DNA of 64,000 nt, taken from assembly GCF_003234185.1 (NCBI RefSeq), contig NZ_QKSM01000002.1:1-64000 (forward strand), read 5' to 3'. This DNA is from Curtobacterium sp. MCSS17_008 (GTDB taxonomy: Bacteria > Actinomycetota > Actinomycetes > Actinomycetales > Microbacteriaceae). This document shows, one piece after another, positions 61,333-64,000 of the stretch. How positions within the stretch are numbered: position 1 is the stretch's first letter; the number at the start of each line of letters is the position of its first letter. The position numbers and the translations under genes are program-made. The notes below the pieces were generated by a model. The model was not told the origin of the DNA. It saw nothing but the letters and a program-made list of their open reading frames with translations, and did no database searches.

Positions 61333-62271
61333 ATGACCGGCACCATCTACGACAACATCTCGCAGGCGTTCGGCAACACCCCGCTGGTCCGCCTGAACCG
61401 TCTGCCGAAGGCCGACGGGGCCGAGGTCCTCGCGAAGCTCGAGTTCTACAACCCCGGCTCCAGCGTGAAGGACCGTCTCGGCGTCGCCATCATCGACGCG
61501 GCCGAGGAATCGGGTGACCTGCGTCCGGGTGGCACCATCGTCGAGGGCTCGTCGGGCAACACCGGCATCGCGCTCGCCCTGGTCGGCGCAGCACGCGGGT
61601 ACCGGGTCGTCATCACGATGCCCGAGACGATGAGCGTCGAGCGCCGAGCCCTCATCCGCGCGTTCGGGGCCGAGATCGTCCTGACCCCGGGGTCCGAGGG
61701 CATGAAGGGCGCCGTCGCCCGTGCCGGACAGATCGTCGACGAGACGCCCGGCGCGGTCCTGGCGCACCAGTTCGAGACCCCGGCGAACGCGGCGATCCAC
61801 CGCAGGACCACGGCGGAGGAGATCCTCCGTGACACCGAGGGGCACGTCGACGTGTTCGTCGCCGGTGTCGGGACGGGCGGCACCATCACGGGCGTCGGTC
61901 AGGTGCTCAAGGAGCGCGTCCCCGGCGTGCAGGTCGTCGCGGTGGAGCCGAAGGACTCCCCGCTCCTGAGCGAGGGCAAGGCCGGCCCGCACAAGATCCA
62001 GGGCATCGGTGCGAACTTCGTGCCCGAGGTGCTCGACCGTGCCGTCATCGACGAGGTGTTCGACGTCGAGCTCGAGGACGCACTCCGTGTCGCCCGGGCG
62101 CTCGGCACCGAGGAGGGGATCCTGGCGGGCATCTCGTCCGGCGCGATCGTCCACGCCGCCGTCGAGATCGCTGCGCGGCCGGAGAACGCCGGCAAGCGTG
62201 TGGTCGCGATCGTGTGCGACACCGGTGAGCGCTACCTGTCGACGCCGCTGTTCGAAGGGCTCACTGCGTGA
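61333..62271 (+). CDS. cysK: Cysteine synthase A (O-acetylserine sulfhydrylase)
   Basis: A 312-residue PLP enzyme making cysteine from O-acetylserine and sulfide. [25 protein letters not shown] with the PLP Lys46, the phosphate loop [22 protein letters not shown] and SSGAIVHAA are intact. It is coupled to cysE by a GTGA overlap; the two products often form the cysteine synthase complex. GAAGGA is present before ATG 61333, and TAGGAT at 61264 is a possible -10 box for the operon. Confidence 0.95.
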   Translation: MTGTIYDNISQAFGNTPLVRLNRLPKADGAEVLAKLEFYNPGSSVKDRLGVAIIDAAEESGDLRPGGTIVEGSSGNTGIALALVGAARGYRVVITMPETMSVERRALIRAFGAEIVLTPGSEGMKGAVARAGQIVDETPGAVLAHQFETPANAAIHRRTTAEEILRDTEGHVDVFVAGVGTGGTITGVGQVLKERVPGVQVVAVEPKDSPLLSEGKAGPHKIQGIGANFVPEVLDRAVIDEVFDVELEDALRVARALGTEEGILAGISSGAIVHAAVEIAARPENAGKRVVAIVCDTGERYLSTPLFEGLTA

Positions 62272-62852
62272 CGCGTGCCGTCCGACGCGGCGTGCTGCGG
62301 ACGGTCCGGGAGGACCTCGCTGCAGCACGCCGCGGTGACCCCGCCGCCCGGGGTGACCTGGAGAACGCGGTGGTCTACTCCGGCCTGCACGCGGTCTGGA
62401 CGTACCGCCTGACACATCGACTCTGGACCGCCCGCGGGCTGCCCGGGTCGCGGTTCGCCGCGCGGGTGATCGCGCAGCTCGCGCGCTCCGCCACCGGGAT
62501 CGAGATCCACCCGGGTGCGCGCATCGGCCGCCGCTTCTTCATCGACCACGGCATGGGGGTCGTGATCGGGGAGACCGCGGTGATCGGCGACGACGTCGTG
62601 GTGTTCCACGGCGTGACGCTGGGCGGACGCGGCGGGGAGCACGGTCCGGGGCGCCGGCGTCACCCCGCGGTGGGCGACCGGGTGGTGCTCGGCGCAGGAT
62701 CGTCGCTCATCGGCGCGATCACCGTCGGCGCGGACTCGGTCGTCGGCGCGAACACGGTCGTGACGAAGGACGTGCCGGCGGGGTCGGTCGTCACCGGCGT
62801 CGCCGGCACCGCGCGGCCGAGGTCAGGACACGAGGGCCTCCCGACACTCTGA
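62268..62852 (+). CDS. cysE: Serine O-acetyltransferase
   Basis: A 194-residue short-form CysE that acetylates serine for cysteine synthesis. The N-terminal helical part is reduced compared with the E. coli form (273). The left-handed beta-helix carries [31 protein letters not shown], with the catalytic Asp-His pair. [15 protein letters not shown] closes the hexapeptide repeats. The usual C-terminal Ile that docks into CysK is not the last residue here (ends LPTL). GTG 62268 overlaps the cysK stop. Confidence 0.92.
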   Translation: MTRAVRRGVLRTVREDLAAARRGDPAARGDLENAVVYSGLHAVWTYRLTHRLWTARGLPGSRFAARVIAQLARSATGIEIHPGARIGRRFFIDHGMGVVIGETAVIGDDVVVFHGVTLGGRGGEHGPGRRRHPAVGDRVVLGAGSSLIGAITVGADSVVGANTVVTKDVPAGSVVTGVAGTARPRSGHEGLPTL

Positions 62853-62900
62853 CGCGGCGACGACCCGGGATGACCGAGGCGACGGCCCAGCGGCGACGCG

Positions 62901-63200
62901 TCAGCTCTTCTCGCAGGCGATGCCGTCGCCGTCGCGGTCCATCTTCTTGTTCGCCTTGTAGAGCGCGTCGTCCTTCTTGACGGTGCCCTTCAGGGCGCGG
63001 TGGGTGGTCTTCCCGCCCGAGGTGACCCGGTTCTTCGTCACGGACTTCTTCGCGATGCCGCCGGAGTAGACCTTGTGCACGGCGGTGCAGTTCGCGTAGA
63101 CCTTCGGGGCGGCGGAAGCGGAGGTCGCTCCGCCGAACACGACCGAGGCGGCGAGGACGGTGGTGGCGGCGGCGACGCCGAGGGTACGGAAAGTGCGCAC
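62901..63200 (-). CDS. Secreted excalibur calcium-binding domain protein
   Basis: A 99-residue exported protein. Signal peptide TLGVAAATTVLAASVVFGGATSASA (cleavage near residue 30). The mature part has YANCTAVHKVY and ends DRDGDGIACEKS, the excalibur motif DxDxDGxxCE with two cysteines that form a disulphide. Excalibur domains bind calcium and occur in secreted or wall-associated proteins. The middle is Lys/Thr-rich. GTG start at 63200; it converges on cysE. Confidence 0.85.
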   Translation of the reverse strand: MRTFRTLGVAAATTVLAASVVFGGATSASAAPKVYANCTAVHKVYSGGIAKKSVTKNRVTSGGKTTHRALKGTVKKDDALYKANKKMDRDGDGIACEKS

Positions 63201-63342
63201 GGGTGTTCCCCCTGGGAGCGGATCGTGGCCGCTGGCGCGACCGCCGCGACCGCCGCGTCGGGTGCGCGGCGGGTCGATCGTACCCGAGCGGCACTCACGG
63301 ACGGGTACCCCCCGATCGAGGTGGATGCGGCATCCTGGACCC

Positions 63343-63741
63343 GTGGACGGCGCAGCACTGCACGAGGTGACGACCCGGACGGCCCTGGCGCTGCCGGCGG
63401 TCGAGGAGACACGACCGTTCGGCGAGGGATCCGTCGTGCACAAGGTCGCCGGTCGGATGTTCGTGCTCGCCACGACGCTGCGCGGGGTGCCGATCGTCAA
63501 CCTGAAGTGCGCGCCGCCGCACGGTGCCGCGCTCGTCCGCGACCACGTCGAGGTCACGCCGGGGTGGCACATGGACAAGCGCCACTGGATCACCCTCGCG
63601 CCCGGGGACGGGATCGACGAGACGTTGGTCGAGGACCTCGTGGCGAACTCGTACGACCTCGTGGTCGCCGGTCTGCCCCGAGGCCGCCGCCCGCTGGACC
63701 CCGCTCGCCGTCGTGCGGAGGACCCCGCCGCCGATCGGTAG
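63343..63741 (+). CDS. MmcQ/YjbR family protein
   Basis: A 132-residue soluble protein. ALALPAVEETRPFGEGSVVHKVAGRMFVLATT, NLKCAPPHGAALVRDHVEVTPGWHMDKRHWITLAPGDGIDETLVEDLVANSYDLVVAGL are the conserved YjbR blocks, a fold with CyaY-like topology that binds DNA in some members. Function unknown. The GTG at 63343 precedes the conserved part; no ribosome site is strong. Confidence 0.78.
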   Translation: MDGAALHEVTTRTALALPAVEETRPFGEGSVVHKVAGRMFVLATTLRGVPIVNLKCAPPHGAALVRDHVEVTPGWHMDKRHWITLAPGDGIDETLVEDLVANSYDLVVAGLPRGRRPLDPARRRAEDPAADR

Positions 63742-63789
63742 CAGTCGGCGCCAGCGCGCTCGGCCGACGCGGCCCGAGCGGTCGACGGG

Positions 63790-64000
63790 TCAGACGCGCC
63801 CGCGCGCGAGCACCTTCGACACGTCGCGCACGACCTTCGGTGCGAGTCGGTCCCCGGAGTCGAGCACCGCCCTGGCCTGTTCCGGCGTGAGCCCCGCGGA
63901 GATCTCGCCGATGGTCACGCCGTGCGCCGGCCGGTGCGTGACGACGACCGGGTCGCCGGCGGCCACCGGTCCCGAGTGCAGCACACGCAGGTAGGCTCCC
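63790..64000 (-). CDS. MOSC-domain protein (YiiM-like), 3' part only
   Basis: Runs off the right edge; only the C-terminal ~69 residues are visible. AYLRVLHSGPVAAGDPVVVTHRPAHGVTIGEI is the end of a MOSC beta-barrel, in the subgroup with YiiM (6-N-hydroxylaminopurine resistance). These act with molybdenum-cofactor enzymes. The C-terminal helix has SGDRLAPKVVRDVSKVLARG. The catalytic cysteine region is outside the window, so the enzyme class cannot be checked. Confidence 0.75.
   Translation of the reverse strand, partial: GAYLRVLHSGPVAAGDPVVVTHRPAHGVTIGEISAGLTPEQARAVLDSGDRLAPKVVRDVSKVLARGRV

Overview
The window is very GC-rich, compact and gene-dense, with GTG/TTG starts, many 1-4 bp gene overlaps and a high share of leaderless genes (a TANNNT box 6-7 nt before the start codon). 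Gene content and protein style (actinobacterial SufS/SufU pair, MT0933-like antitoxin, Zur-controlled zinc-free bL36, excalibur protein, GlnR-like site) point to a high-GC actinobacterium. The recurrent GGGAGGC...GCCTCCC intergenic hairpins suggest Microbacteriaceae, most likely Curtobacterium or a close relative; the genus is an inference. I see no rRNA, tRNA, CRISPR array, prophage or insertion sequence; this is ordinary chromosome with several catabolic operons.

Layout. 0-5.5 kb: APH(6)-like kinase, a conserved hypothetical, PnuC, a TetR-like regulator and a NatAB-type ABC exporter. 5.7-12 kb: a carbohydrate operon (Tat-type lipoprotein binding protein, two permeases, GH13 alpha-glucosidase, no ATPase) divergent from a ROK regulator. 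12-20.4 kb: lipoprotein, MFS carrier, M20 peptidase coupled to a GCS2 ligase, threonine aldolase divergent from a phosphoesterase, and a zinc-free oxidoreductase. 20.5-23.4 kb: a LolA-like protein with an ABC exporter. 23.5-27.7 kb: RpiB-like isomerase, two-domain dihydroxyacetone-type kinase, SDR dehydrogenase and SorC-family regulator, best explained as tetritol/erythrulose catabolism. 27.8-36.1 kb: DinB-like protein, MHS-family carrier, a divergent Zur-type pair (COG0523 protein without a G-domain motif, zinc-free bL36), a histidine phosphatase, GlpD divergent from a second SorC-family regulator across two matching palindromes, and an AraC regulator.

36.2-47.7 kb: alanine dehydrogenase, TspO-like protein, CorA, GH36 alpha-galactosidase, ClC channel, orphan MT0933-like antitoxin, SufS-SufU, an SRPBCC protein, a flavin monooxygenase and a GNAT acetyltransferase. 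47.7-52.1 kb: a VIT-family iron/manganese transporter behind a DtxR/IdeR-like iron box, then a patch of poorly conserved small genes, including a frameshifted arginase-family pseudogene, and a VOC protein. 52.3-59.6 kb: an allantoin operon (NCS1 permease, racemase, allantoinase, PucG-type aminotransferase, allantoate amidohydrolase, RpiR regulator) with coupled starts and a GlnR-like box upstream. 59.6-64 kb: SRPBCC protein, membrane dipeptidase, CysK-CysE, excalibur protein, MmcQ/YjbR protein and the end of a MOSC-domain gene.

The most interesting content is regulatory: separate operator candidates for zinc (Zur), iron (DtxR/IdeR), nitrogen (GlnR) and polyol phosphate (SorC), each beside genes of the matching function. 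I found no clearly unprecedented system.
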